NCBI GenBank assembly: GCA_002730875.1
Contig: PCBI01000012.1
Span: forward strand, 206,356 to 270,355
Reading direction: 5' to 3'
From: Spirochaetaceae bacterium
GTDB taxonomy: Bacteria > Spirochaetota > Leptospiria > Leptospirales > Leptonemataceae
Length of the DNA stretch: 64,000 nt
Part shown: positions 42,521 through 51,527 of the stretch, one piece after another
Layout: each line of letters starts with the position of its first letter
Position numbering within the stretch: position 1 is the first letter of the stretch
Translations under genes and position numbers: made by a program
Notes under the pieces: model-generated
What the model saw: only the letters and a program-made list of their open reading frames with translations
What the model was told of the DNA's origin: nothing
Databases searched by the model: none

Positions 42521-43777
42521 ATGACACAAATTCATATACTATCCACCGGCACCGAACTGGCCTCCGGGCGCTCCCGGGATGGCAACGGTCCTTTCTTGTG
42601 CCAGTTTTTTTCCGATGTCGGGCGAACTATAAACAGTATGACCATACTGCCGGACGACCCGGAAGCATTGATCGCCTATTTTCATCGTATGGACGGGCAG
42701 ACCGGGCCATCGCAAACTACGCTTATCGTAATAACCGGCGGGCTGGGACCTACCGAAGACGACCACACGGTGGACGTACTCTCCCGTTTCAGCGGGCATC
42801 CGACCACGGAAGATCCCGGCGCACTACGAAAGCTACAGTGGGTGGCCAGGAAGAGCTCCCGGGTTAAGCTGGAATCGGCGCGAAGACAGGTTCGTGTCCT
42901 GGAAGGCCAGAAGGTTGTAGAGAATCGCCGCGGACTGGCCCCCGGAATCCTTCTGGAGAAAGAAACATCTGCAGGCGGAACCATTCTGGTCCTGGCCCTG
43001 CCCGGTGTGCCGTCGGAAATGCATCCCATGTTCGAGTCCGTAAGCGAAGATTTGTTGTCCCGGTTGCCGGCTCGCTCGATGGAGCGATCGGTGCTTTATG
43101 TTTACGGGGAAGGGGAATCGTCCTTTCAGTCTAAAGTGATAGAGCCGATTCGCGACGATCTTTCGCCAGATTTTCAATGGGGTATTACTTCGGGCCGCGG
43201 ACACATCCGCGTATTTCTCGAGTCGCCGCAAAAACGAGAGATTGCGCTGATTGAGGATTCGGTAAAAGAGCATTATCGGGGTCGCTTCTTCCATCGTCCG
43301 GTGGAAGAATTGATCCATGAGCATTGCCTCGAAAAAGGTTACTGGTTGGCTACGGCGGAGTCCTGTACCGGCGGGCTGGTGGGAAAACTGATTACGGATC
43401 GCGCCGGTAGTTCCGGCTTCTACTACGGCGGCGCTGTGGTGTACTCCAACGATTCCAAGGTTAAGGTACTCGGAGTCTCGCAAGAGATTCTGGACAAGTC
43501 CGGGGCCGTAAGCGAGCCCTGCGCCCGGGCCATGGCCTCCGGGCTGCGCCAGCGCACCGGGGTGCACTACTCCCTTTCCATAACCGGAATAGCCGGTCCG
43601 GGCGGCGGCACCGAAGAGAAACCGGTAGGCACCGTTTTTGTGGGCCTGGCCGGTCCGCGTGGGTCCGAAGTCCATCCGCTGTTTTTTCCCCTGGACCGGG
43701 AAAGGATTCGCGACTACACGGCTATTATGTCACTCTTTTTGTTGTACGATTTTATTTTGCGTAATGAACAACAATAA
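42521..43777 (+). CDS. cinA: CinA-like protein (competence/damage-inducible family)
   Basis: 418 residues. The N-terminal 170 residues are the molybdopterin-binding-like (MoaB) domain with 'STGTELASGRSRDGNG' and 'VITGGLGPTEDDHT'. The C-terminal 160 residues are the CinA/PncC domain: 'LATAESCTGGLVGKLITDRAGSS', 'YSNDSKVKVLGV' and 'SITGIAGPGGGTEEKPVGTV'. Known members are NMN amidohydrolases and ADP-ribose pyrophosphatases in pyridine-nucleotide recycling. AAGGA lies 10 bp before ATG 42521. Follows holA by about 100 bp, same direction. Confidence 0.92.
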   Translation: MTQIHILSTGTELASGRSRDGNGPFLCQFFSDVGRTINSMTILPDDPEALIAYFHRMDGQTGPSQTTLIVITGGLGPTEDDHTVDVLSRFSGHPTTEDPGALRKLQWVARKSSRVKLESARRQVRVLEGQKVVENRRGLAPGILLEKETSAGGTILVLALPGVPSEMHPMFESVSEDLLSRLPARSMERSVLYVYGEGESSFQSKVIEPIRDDLSPDFQWGITSGRGHIRVFLESPQKREIALIEDSVKEHYRGRFFHRPVEELIHEHCLEKGYWLATAESCTGGLVGKLITDRAGSSGFYYGGAVVYSNDSKVKVLGVSQEILDKSGAVSEPCARAMASGLRQRTGVHYSLSITGIAGPGGGTEEKPVGTVFVGLAGPRGSEVHPLFFPLDRERIRDYTAIMSLFLLYDFILRNEQQ

Positions 43778-44063
43778 ACTGGGATCGACAATGGTATCGG
43801 CTCGTTCCGGTGATCTGTTTACTGGCCCGGTAGCGGCCCCGGTATCTGTGAGACTGTTCTCAGGCCCGCTATCGCCGAAGAAGCGCCGCTGAATCGCCTG
43901 CTGTGTCCGAAATCTCCGGGGGCGTGGGCGGAAATGGACTGCTCCAGGCCGGAAGAAGCGCCTGGCCGGTCCTGGCGGTCTTCCCGCCCGGGAGTTCAGA
44001 AACTGTAAGGGCCGTTCGGGAAAGCTGATTTACAAATAGAGTGCCCTCATCTACGATGAGCGT

Positions 44064-44636
44064 ATGGCATTGAAGTGGATCGATCTGTTCGAAGGCTTGA
44101 TGAAGGAGCAAATCCCATTCGAGGAAAATGGCTACATCATCAAGGCCACATTTGATAATGAAGCCAGCAATTACGCCGTGCTGGAGCTTATTGCTTTCAA
44201 GAACGTCAAGAACGTAGCCATGAGCGATACAAACGTAACTTTCTATTCGGACGGTTACAAAGTATTCGTGGCCTACGAACCTGTTACCTATCGGTTTCGT
44301 TACCAGGAGCCCTATCTTCGCGACGGCATTTATCAGTTTCCAGCTCGTTTTAATGAAATCGAAACCATCGAGATGCCAAAGCACGATAAGATCTTTATTT
44401 CCAAACAGCCCTACATGAGTCAGGGCTCCTTTAACGTCGAAAGGCCTTCCAGTGGAGATCTGACTTACTACATCTACAATAACGCGAAAGTCGAAGAGCA
44501 TATATTCCAGTTCATCAATTCTATTCTCGTGGATGATCTGCGGATTACCAAGTCGGTGATGCCGCAGGTGAATGAATATATCAAAAAGAACCTGGAATAC
44601 TTCTACCAGGCCGAAAAGACGGTCGGGCCGGACTAA
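44064..44636 (+). CDS. Conserved-looking hypothetical protein
   Basis: 190 residues, soluble, with regular beta-strand and helix alternation and many aromatic residues. No motif recognised. The last third ('YYIYNNAKVEEHIFQFINSIL') and the C-terminal helix are amphipathic. It has no signal peptide or membrane helix. It is convergent with the acyltransferase gene. I cannot assign a function; base composition and codon use look like the neighbours', so it is a resident gene. Confidence 0.7.
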   Translation: MALKWIDLFEGLMKEQIPFEENGYIIKATFDNEASNYAVLELIAFKNVKNVAMSDTNVTFYSDGYKVFVAYEPVTYRFRYQEPYLRDGIYQFPARFNEIETIEMPKHDKIFISKQPYMSQGSFNVERPSSGDLTYYIYNNAKVEEHIFQFINSILVDDLRITKSVMPQVNEYIKKNLEYFYQAEKTVGPD

Positions 44637-44639
44637 GAC

Positions 44640-44665
44640 CGGCTCTTTTAGGTTTCGAAAAGCCG
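44640..44665. terminator. Shared hairpin between convergent genes
   Basis: CGGC...TTTT pairs with AAAAGCCG around AGGTTTCG, with a two-base bulge. It spans the 31-bp gap between the hypothetical gene (44064) and the acyltransferase, so it could terminate both. Confidence 0.35.
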
Positions 44666-44667
44666 CT

Positions 44668-45582
44668 CTAGCTGCTTAGTGCAGTTGTTGCGGTTGCTTC
44701 CGGAGGTTTCGTTTTCCAGCGCCGATGCACCCAGAAATACTGTTCCGGGCAACTTCGTATCTGACTTTCCAGAGCCTTCACCCATTTTTCGGTATAGTGC
44801 CGAATCGCTGACTCGCGGTCCTGGAAGCCCTTGAAATCCACCGTTCCCAGGTCTTCGATCTTAACATGCACTTTGCCGCCTTTCTTGTGAATGGCGCTGT
44901 ACATCACAATATTTGAGCCGGTAAGGCCTGCCATCAGGGCCGGGCCGCGAAATGTGGAGGCGGGCCGACCAAAGAAGTCTACGAATATTCCAGATTGTCC
45001 GGCGTTCTGATCCGAAACGAATCCGACCCGCCCGCCTTTCCGCAGATAGCGAATGGCCTTCTGGCTTTCTTCTACCTCGAAGAGCTCGATTCCGCTGGAT
45101 TCGCGGACCTTCTTATACCAGCGATCCACAAAGGGGTTGCTCAGTTTCTTATAGATGCCGCCGCCCTTCAAAATTCTCCCTGTGTACTGTACCAGGAGTT
45201 CCCAGGTGCCCAGATGTCCGCAGTTGCAAATTATGCCGTTTCCGCGCTCCAGAGCTTTCGCTTCCTGGTCGCGGGAGTCGCCTTCGTAAACCAGATACTT
45301 ATCGTAGAATTTCTGATTCATTCGAGGACCATAGAAGGAATCCGCAATCAGATGACCCAGGTGAAACCAGTTTTTTCTGGTAGTGTCCTTCACCCACGCT
45401 TCGTCCTTATCTGGAAAGGACTGCCGGATATTGTCTGCTGCAATTCGGCGTTGCTTTCCGGAAATTGGATATAGAAGCCCGGCCAGGAATTTGCCGTAGC
45501 CCAGGCACCACCGGTAGGGCAGTATCCGAAACGGAACCGAAAAGCCCAGAATCAAAAGGTAGATCAAAAAATCGCCGAACAT
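44668..45582 (-). CDS. Lipid A acyltransferase (LpxL/HtrB-like)
   Basis: 304 residues, one N-terminal hydrophobic helix. The LPLAT motif H-x4-E appears as GHLGTWE, then 'NPFVDRWYKKVRESSGIELF', 'GGRVGFVSDQNAGQSGIFVDFFG' and the C-terminal 'PEQYFWVHRRWKT'. These define the Kdo-lipid A late acyltransferase family, which adds secondary acyl chains to lipid A at the inner membrane, consistent with an LPS-bearing spirochaete. It is separated by 182 bp from the ELW-repeat lipoprotein gene upstream. No clear ribosome-binding site was seen. Confidence 0.92.
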   Translation of the reverse strand: MFGDFLIYLLILGFSVPFRILPYRWCLGYGKFLAGLLYPISGKQRRIAADNIRQSFPDKDEAWVKDTTRKNWFHLGHLIADSFYGPRMNQKFYDKYLVYEGDSRDQEAKALERGNGIICNCGHLGTWELLVQYTGRILKGGGIYKKLSNPFVDRWYKKVRESSGIELFEVEESQKAIRYLRKGGRVGFVSDQNAGQSGIFVDFFGRPASTFRGPALMAGLTGSNIVMYSAIHKKGGKVHVKIEDLGTVDFKGFQDRESAIRHYTEKWVKALESQIRSCPEQYFWVHRRWKTKPPEATATTALSS

Positions 45583-45764
45583 GGCTGCAAAGCATTGAAG
45601 CCATGTTCCTTATTGAAAGCGAAAAACATTCCCAGGACGTTGCGTATCGAAGGTCTTTTTCATCGTTCTTTCTCAGGGCCTTTCTCAAAAATAATCTACA
45701 GCCCCGGGACCATCGCTACCTCTATTTTGCCTGCCTGGAGTCAATCCGTTTATCCGGGAAAGGA

Positions 45765-47432
45765 TCATTCCCAGATAACCGTACCGATTTGGGATGTGCC
45801 GGAAGGGGTTCCATCAGATCTGTAGAGCTCGTAGGTACCATCAGCCTCTGCATCAGCCCAGAAATAAACGATCCCATTTCCAGCATGAGTGAATTCCTCT
45901 ATGTTTTCGTTGTTGTAGTAGAGCGGCATGGGATCGCTCGAGTTCGCGCCGGCTGCCAGATCCACAACCATTTCTGTACCCGTTTCGGTTCCGTCGGTTC
46001 TCCATAGTTCATAGCCGGAAGAGCCGTCCGTGGCATAGAAGAAAATTGTACCGTTCGCATTCGTCAGGTAGGCTGTATCCGAGCCAGAGGCCCCGGCCTT
46101 GATATCCTTTACAATATTTGTTTCCGATGCTGTGCCATCCGTAACCCAGAGCTCGGTTTGATGGGTACTATCCTTTGCCGTGAAAAATACCCGTTCGCCC
46201 AGGCTCACGAAATAGTAGGGATAGGATCCGCTGGAGCCGGAGTAGATGTCTTTAAGCTTGGAAGTATCGCTGGGCGTTCCATCGCTTATCCATAGCTCCA
46301 CGCCGTCGCTATCTGTGGCCCTGAACAGTAGCAGGTCATTGAATACATAGAACTTCAATGGATAGGCATCGCCGGAAGGATTGATATCTTTTACCATGGA
46401 TGTTCCCGAGGTCGTACCATCGCTGCTCCAGAGTTCATTCCCGTTAGTTCCGTCGTCTGCATTCAAGTACACTTTACCATTGAAGGGAATTATCTCATCG
46501 ATTACGGCGTTACCTGATGTATTGATATCTTTCACCATGGAAGTTCCCGAGGCCGTACCGTCACTGATCCACAGCTCCGCTCCATTGGTTCCGTCGTTCG
46601 CCTTGAAGTAAAGCCTGTTACCGGATACTGTGAGAAGAGAAGGTGACGAATGACCGCTTCCTGGATTAATGTCTATTAGCATGCCAGTGCCTGCTTCCGT
46701 TCCGTCCGTAACCCATAGTTCTTTGCCGTTACTGCCATCATCTGCGGCGAAATAGATCCGGTCGTTCAATACTGTCATGTAGTTTATGCCAGGATTGCCG
46801 GTGGGATGGATTTCCTTTACCAGAGTGGTTCCGGATTCGGTACCGTCGGTTTTCCAGAGTTCTGGATTGCTGCTGGACTCCCTGGCCACAAAGATTACAT
46901 TCCCATTCAGTTCGACAAATTTCTGGGGATAGCTGGATCCGGACGGGTTGATGTCTTTTACCGGATACGTTCCTTCGTCGGTTCCGTCCGTTCTCCATAG
47001 TTCGTAATCGGAGCTTCCATCGTCTGCCATTCCTTCGAAGTAGGCGATTCCGACGCACCCTGCCGGCGAGGCTGAATCGCCATGAACTGTAGAGCTGGCA
47101 TTGTCGCAACTCTCTGATCCAGAAGCGGCCAATAAGGTCAGCAGCGCCAATTCATTATTGTCGCCGTTCCCCTTGCAGTTGGAGAAGAACGCGGTTATTA
47201 CCAGTGCAGCCAGCAAGATTGGTATGATTACTCTGCCGGGCCTACTTCGCCCCCTGGTGCGTCCACTAGTATTGAAAATGTTCCAAACATGTTCTTTTCT
47301 AGCGAAACCCTTGAGAGCGCCGTGTTGAGCGTTGCTCTTCACTCTAGAGTATAAGAGCATTTCATTGCTATCATGCAGTACACCGGAATCCAGAGCTCCA
47401 CTATCTCTTGTTCTTGTATTTAAGTCAGTCAT
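45765..47432 (-). CDS. Lipoprotein-like protein with nine ELWxTDGT repeats
   Basis: 555 residues. An 85-residue N-terminal part of low hydrophobicity precedes a membrane helix ('VIIPILLAALVITAFF') ending in the lipobox-like FFSNC. After a Ser/Asn-rich stretch, nine imperfect repeats (about 45-50 residues) carry ELWxTDGTxxGTxxVKDI, each a predicted beta-strand pair (beta-propeller- or solenoid-like); this is a known repeat of bacterial surface proteins with unknown ligand. ATG 47432 is preferred over a codon at 47465 because GGAG stands 6 bp before it. If the FSNC is a real lipobox the signal peptide is unusually long, so a start further in is possible, though none is clear. Confidence 0.82.
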   Translation of the reverse strand: MTDLNTRTRDSGALDSGVLHDSNEMLLYSRVKSNAQHGALKGFARKEHVWNIFNTSGRTRGRSRPGRVIIPILLAALVITAFFSNCKGNGDNNELALLTLLAASGSESCDNASSTVHGDSASPAGCVGIAYFEGMADDGSSDYELWRTDGTDEGTYPVKDINPSGSSYPQKFVELNGNVIFVARESSSNPELWKTDGTESGTTLVKEIHPTGNPGINYMTVLNDRIYFAADDGSNGKELWVTDGTEAGTGMLIDINPGSGHSSPSLLTVSGNRLYFKANDGTNGAELWISDGTASGTSMVKDINTSGNAVIDEIIPFNGKVYLNADDGTNGNELWSSDGTTSGTSMVKDINPSGDAYPLKFYVFNDLLLFRATDSDGVELWISDGTPSDTSKLKDIYSGSSGSYPYYFVSLGERVFFTAKDSTHQTELWVTDGTASETNIVKDIKAGASGSDTAYLTNANGTIFFYATDGSSGYELWRTDGTETGTEMVVDLAAGANSSDPMPLYYNNENIEEFTHAGNGIVYFWADAEADGTYELYRSDGTPSGTSQIGTVIWE

Positions 47433-47690
47433 GTTAATCTCCGCAGGGCTCTGCTTCCTGTGCATGGCTGGTTTGTATCCATCGTCCAGTGGTGCAGAAA
47501 ACCCTGTTGTTGCCGACCGGCATACCGTCGGCGATGACCTGTGATTCTATAGCTTCTGAAGAGTCTTGTATTGGATATTACGGAGAAAGAGCTGTGCCAT
47601 CGCCAGCGCCCGACGAGGCGCTATTGAAAACCAGCGGAAAAAACTTCTGGCCTTCAATGCCTTTGCTTACATGATCATCGAGGCGCATCT

Positions 47691-48521
47691 ATGGGTTACA
47701 TGCAATTGCACATGCCAGCGCGAGAACTGCAGCGCTTTATCAAAGGATATCTATTCTCTCGAACTACGATCCATGATCGCCTGTTTCCAGCCTGGACCCA
47801 GGGTTTCTTGTTTCTGCACCTGGGAGACGTCTACTCGGCCGTGATGGCCAATGGTGACGTTCAACCGGGCTTTCCGGAAATGGTTGTCGGCCCGCGCTCG
47901 TATCCATCGCGTTTACGGCCCGTGCCATGCCACAATCGCTCAATAGTTGTGGATTTTCGCCCCACCGCACTGTTTCTCCTGGCGGATGGGACCCCGGCGG
48001 CCATTTCCAATAGCATAGTAAATGCGCAGGATTACCTTCCACGCATTTCTGAGGTGAAGAAAGAAGCAACTATTCGGAAGAACGAAGTGGCTGCGTGCGA
48101 AAGTCTGAACCGGGACTTCAGTGGTTACTTTCGAAATGCAGATACAACCATACCTGAAAGCAAAAGAAGGATACTGCAAACGTTGGATACCATTTCTGAC
48201 TTTCGTGAGATCCAGAAGGGACTGGACGCCTTACCCTTGAGCGTTCGTCACCTGCGGCAACTGTTTTCGGAAGTCACAGGACTCAGTCCGTACCTCTATC
48301 TGCGAATTCGCCGAATGGAGCAGATGCTGGCCGAGTTTCATCAGAATCCGGATATCAAGTATTTGACCCGGATATATGATTTCTATGATCAATCCCACTT
48401 CATACGGGAGTTCAAACGATTCACTGGCCTGCGACCGCTGGAATTCCTGGAGGATATGAAGAGCGAAGAGGGCAGAGCGGTGCATTATAATCTTTCATTG
48501 CACTTTTTTGACGATGCGTAG
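47691..48521 (+). CDS. AraC-family transcriptional regulator
   Basis: 276 residues. The N-terminal 150 residues form a sensor region (beta-rich 'RPVPCHNRSIVVDFRPTALF' in its middle). The C-terminus has the double helix-turn-helix: 'LPLSVRHLRQLFSEVTGLSPYLYLR' and 'RIYDFYDQSHFIREFKRFTGLRPLEFL', the latter close to the AraC consensus. It is divergent from the ELW-repeat protein, with 258 bp between, so this gene is a likely target. GAGG 8 bp before ATG 47691 supports the start. Confidence 0.88.
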   Translation: MGYMQLHMPARELQRFIKGYLFSRTTIHDRLFPAWTQGFLFLHLGDVYSAVMANGDVQPGFPEMVVGPRSYPSRLRPVPCHNRSIVVDFRPTALFLLADGTPAAISNSIVNAQDYLPRISEVKKEATIRKNEVAACESLNRDFSGYFRNADTTIPESKRRILQTLDTISDFREIQKGLDALPLSVRHLRQLFSEVTGLSPYLYLRIRRMEQMLAEFHQNPDIKYLTRIYDFYDQSHFIREFKRFTGLRPLEFLEDMKSEEGRAVHYNLSLHFFDDA

Positions 48522-48737
48522 GGGCCAGCTTGCCTGTCCAGGGCGTCAGGTTGCCGGTAGTGAAAGCGAAAAACTGTCAGAGCGTTAGGCCGCTGATAGG
48601 GATCTGGAAGCGAGAAAGGGCGAGAACGTTGGGTGGTTCCAGGACCGGTACTCAATTTCCGGCGCATGATTGCAATAGCGTCATCTCCCGCTATTGGGCG
48701 ATCGCGCTCTTTCCTGAACAGGGCGAGGAGCTACCGA

Positions 48738-49748
48738 TCAGCCGCCGCTGTTGAGTCGCTGCACAATGTAGTCCAGAGCTTGCGCTTCAGCTTCTCGTGC
48801 CCAATCGTTTCTGGATGCATTGAAGTTATGATCTCCCCTGGGAACCAGGATGAGCTGCGTATGGGAAACTCCAATGCGACGTGCCTTCCAATAGAATGAG
48901 ATGCTCTGCGTGGCAGGGACCAACCGGTCTTTCTGTCCATGGACCAATAGCATGGGAGGAGCGTTTCGATGCAATTGGGCGCCAGGGGAGATTTCCCGGA
49001 ATCTTTCGCGAAGGTAGGCCGCCTTTTTGCCGGGGTCGCTTCGCATATTCTCCGGCGGCTCGGGCAGATACCGTTCCAGGATGGTCTTGATTCCCGGGCT
49101 GCCTACCTGGTAGAGTTCGCCGGGCTCCATGGGAGCGTAGAAAGACACTATCGCTATGGGCGGAAAGGCGTCGGCCCGGTTCTCTCGCGCCTGGCGAAGA
49201 TCTTCATCGGTGGAATCCAGCGGGTTGCCCGAGGGGGGGATAGAAGTCACTTGCCGGGTCAATTCCAGGCCGGTCATGACAGCGATGTGGCCGCCGGAAG
49301 AAAAGCCCATAATAGCAATCTTGTCCGGAGGAACATTGAAGTTCCGCGCATGGGTCTGGATGTAGCGAAAGGCCTGGATACTATCTTCGATGGGCGCCAT
49401 CCCTCGGTACTGCGGTGATACCCGATGCTCGATAGAAAACGCTTTGATGCCTCTTTCGTTTAGCGCTTCCAGCCAGTCCTGGAAAAGGGGCATATCCGGT
49501 CCTTTGATCGACCAGCCGCCGCCGTGGATAAAAATAACGGCTCCCACAGGATTGTTGCCGCCGGTGGGGTAAGAAAGCAGAGTGAGTTCTTCCGGCTTTT
49601 CTACGTAGGTGATTTCTTTTGTCCCTTCCGGTCGGAAATAGAGGCTTCTATGGACCAGGTCCTGTCTTAGATTGGCGTTCAGGGAACAGCCCGAAAGTAG
49701 CAGGGCCGAAGCCATTATAAGACAGATTCTGGTGAAGTATTGAGGCAT
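48738..49748 (-). CDS. Esterase/lipase-like lipoprotein (BD-FAE family)
   Basis: 336 residues. N-terminal lipoprotein signal (MPQYFTRICLIMASALLLSGC) with lipobox LLSGC. The hydrolase motifs are those of the hormone-sensitive lipase/BD-FAE group: HGGGW (oxyanion hole) in 'VIFIHGGGWSIKG', GFSSGG with the nucleophile Ser, 'HGQKDRLVPATQS' with the Asp, and a C-terminal 'RGDHNFNAS' His. It likely cleaves ester bonds on the cell surface or in the periplasm. The substrate cannot be inferred. Confidence 0.9.
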   Translation of the reverse strand: MPQYFTRICLIMASALLLSGCSLNANLRQDLVHRSLYFRPEGTKEITYVEKPEELTLLSYPTGGNNPVGAVIFIHGGGWSIKGPDMPLFQDWLEALNERGIKAFSIEHRVSPQYRGMAPIEDSIQAFRYIQTHARNFNVPPDKIAIMGFSSGGHIAVMTGLELTRQVTSIPPSGNPLDSTDEDLRQARENRADAFPPIAIVSFYAPMEPGELYQVGSPGIKTILERYLPEPPENMRSDPGKKAAYLRERFREISPGAQLHRNAPPMLLVHGQKDRLVPATQSISFYWKARRIGVSHTQLILVPRGDHNFNASRNDWAREAEAQALDYIVQRLNSGG

Positions 49749-49974
49749 CTCAGGACTCTTGGTCGTTTATTCCTACGGTGGTTAAACAGTTTTGATGCCC
49801 GTCGGTCCCCCTGTCCACCAGGATCTGTCAGGTGAACCCCGGTGGGCCGGCATTCGGTCCCAATGAACGGTGATCCGGTACAATTCGCTCTGGATTCCTG
49901 CGGGAGGTATAGTCAGCCCCTGACCTTCGGGGGCTTTCATCTGTGCCGAAGTTGACCTTATTCCGGGTCCGGAA

Positions 49975-50388
49975 TCAGTAAATCCCCAGCATCATCTGAG
50001 CTTCTTCCGAGGCCATTTCCCTGGGATTCCAGGGCGGCGAAAAAACAATCTCCACTTCAGCATCTTCGATTCCGTCTACTCTCAGGCAGGCGCCATGTAC
50101 GGCAGTCTGAATCTGAGGTCCCACCGGACATCCCATGGATGTCAGCGTCATGGTTACCAGGGCCTTGTCGCCATCCAGCTGCACATCGTACACCAGTCCC
50201 AGTTCGGTAATGGCAATTCCGATTTCCGGATCCGCTACGGTGCCGATCTCTTTCCAGGCCTGATCGATTATTTCGGTCTGGCTTCCGGCTGGAGCACCGG
50301 TGGCGGGCGCCGTTTCTTCAGGGGCTCCGTCTCCGGATTCTGCTTCACTGACGGTTGCATCCACTTGTGGATTTTCGTTTTCTGCCAT
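49975..50388 (-). CDS. SufT-like metal-sulfur cluster assembly protein (MIP18/DUF59)
   Basis: 137 residues. The first 40 are low-complexity and acidic. Residues about 40-130 form the DUF59 domain: 'VADPEIGIAITELGLVYDV', 'MTLTSMGCPVGPQI' with the invariant Cys, and 'EIVFSPPWNPREMASEEAQMMLG'. The family (SufT, PaaD, eukaryotic MIP18) helps mature Fe-S proteins. It stands alone, without suf genes in the window. No ribosome-binding site is obvious before ATG 50388. Confidence 0.93.
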   Translation of the reverse strand: MAENENPQVDATVSEAESGDGAPEETAPATGAPAGSQTEIIDQAWKEIGTVADPEIGIAITELGLVYDVQLDGDKALVTMTLTSMGCPVGPQIQTAVHGACLRVDGIEDAEVEIVFSPPWNPREMASEEAQMMLGIY

Positions 50389-50525
50389 AGTAGTTCAATA
50401 TAATGAGCGCCATCCCGCCGGTCAAGGTTGTGCGGTAAAAAGGGAATGGCTCCTGCACTTGGAGCGGCTACACAGACTCCGAATTGCCAGTGGACTGCCA
50501 TCCATCTCTCATTTAGTTTGAACGG

Positions 50526-51008
50526 ATGCAAGGTCTGCCAGTAGATTTGCCGTATTGGAGGTCGGGTTACCCTTTCCCTGTTCCGGGAGACTGGAATCAG
50601 CAGCGCCTGGAGGAGAAGCTCCGGAGTCTACCGCAGCAATGGAAACAAACCGGTTACATGGAGCTGGTTGAGCAGACGCCTAATTTCTTTGTTCTGGTTC
50701 GCCGGAATAGTCCCAACCGATGGGTCAACTTATTCTCTCGTAGTAACTATGTGGCCCGATGTCGAGGTTTCTGGAAGGAAGACAGACTTCAGCTGTCCTT
50801 AAAGGGACCGGGCTGGTCCGGTCCCTACTTCTGGTTGCATTCCGCGGGTTTCCTTGGTGGCATTCACCTTGCCCTGGCGCGACAACAATGGGTTACGGGC
50901 ACCATAGTCTTTGGAATTGCAATGGCGCTACTGCTTTGTTCGGTTAAGATCTTTCCCCCCATACGTAAATCTTTTCACCGAGACGTTCTGGAGTTTCTTA
51001 AATCCTGA
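50526..51008 (+). CDS. Hypothetical membrane protein
   Basis: 160 residues. A soluble N-terminal half rich in Arg, Trp and Pro ('NRWVNLFSRSNYVARCRG') is followed by two hydrophobic helices ('PYFWLHSAGFLGGIHLALA' and 'TGTIVFGIAMALLLCSV') and a short basic end. No known domain was found. It is convergent with the VOC gene. Assigned as a gene because of its length and its position between two oppositely oriented genes; the ribosome-binding site is poor. Confidence 0.6.
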   Translation: MQGLPVDLPYWRSGYPFPVPGDWNQQRLEEKLRSLPQQWKQTGYMELVEQTPNFFVLVRRNSPNRWVNLFSRSNYVARCRGFWKEDRLQLSLKGPGWSGPYFWLHSAGFLGGIHLALARQQWVTGTIVFGIAMALLLCSVKIFPPIRKSFHRDVLEFLKS

Positions 51009-51057
51009 GCTATTCGCTTGCGGGTCATTTCGGCCAGGCGGATCACCGGCCAACCGC

Positions 51058-51378
51058 TTAGCTTCCAATCTTCGCATTCGGCCAGATCTCCAGAATCTCA
51101 TCATTCTGATGCCTGGCTGCGAACCGTTCCCATAGGATTCCGTTGCAGTCGGTATCGGAGCTGAATCCGGTAGCTTCTGGATCTTCCCATCCAAGATGAC
51201 GTAAAGCGCCGGACGGTGTGGTTGGGTCCTGACGAATGGAAACATTCAGCGTTTCGGTTCGCCACAGCGCATACTCCCCGGCGATGACCGAAACGGGTTC
51301 TGTCCCCAGGCGTCGGGTGTAATCCTTTACCGATTCATCAATGTTGAATGTGGAGATGGCAATATGGAATCGTTTCAT
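51058..51378 (-). CDS. VOC-superfamily (glyoxalase-like) protein
   Basis: 106 residues. Opening 'MKRFHIAISTFNIDESVKDYTRRLGTEPVSV', the mid strand 'YALWRTETLNVSIRQ' and 'LRHLGWEDPEATG' match the glyoxalase/bleomycin-resistance fold at the level of a single beta-alpha-beta-beta-beta motif. A His near residue 5 and a Glu in the last part ('DEILEIWPN') stand at metal-ligand positions. The enzyme activity is unknown; many members are dioxygenase- or epimerase-like. Confidence 0.8.
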   Translation of the reverse strand: MKRFHIAISTFNIDESVKDYTRRLGTEPVSVIAGEYALWRTETLNVSIRQDPTTPSGALRHLGWEDPEATGFSSDTDCNGILWERFAARHQNDEILEIWPNAKIGS

Positions 51379-51527
51379 GAGTCATGGAATGTCATCGCTC
51401 CAAAACAGGGAATCGAAAGTCTTCCACGGAGTTAGCCCATCCTTTCTTGCCGAAATCTGCCGGGTTTCTCTTATGCCGCACCAATGGAACGCGGCAAAAT
51501 AAAAAAAGAAGTCCGATTTCCGGTCTT

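Noticed and set aside
42833..43675. 280-codon open frame on the minus strand
   Set aside because: Antisense to cinA, no recognisable domain.
49915..49935. Hairpin AGCCCC/GGGGCT as terminator of the SufT-like gene
   Set aside because: Six-base stem with a long loop; on the minus strand no U-run follows, so support is too weak to call.
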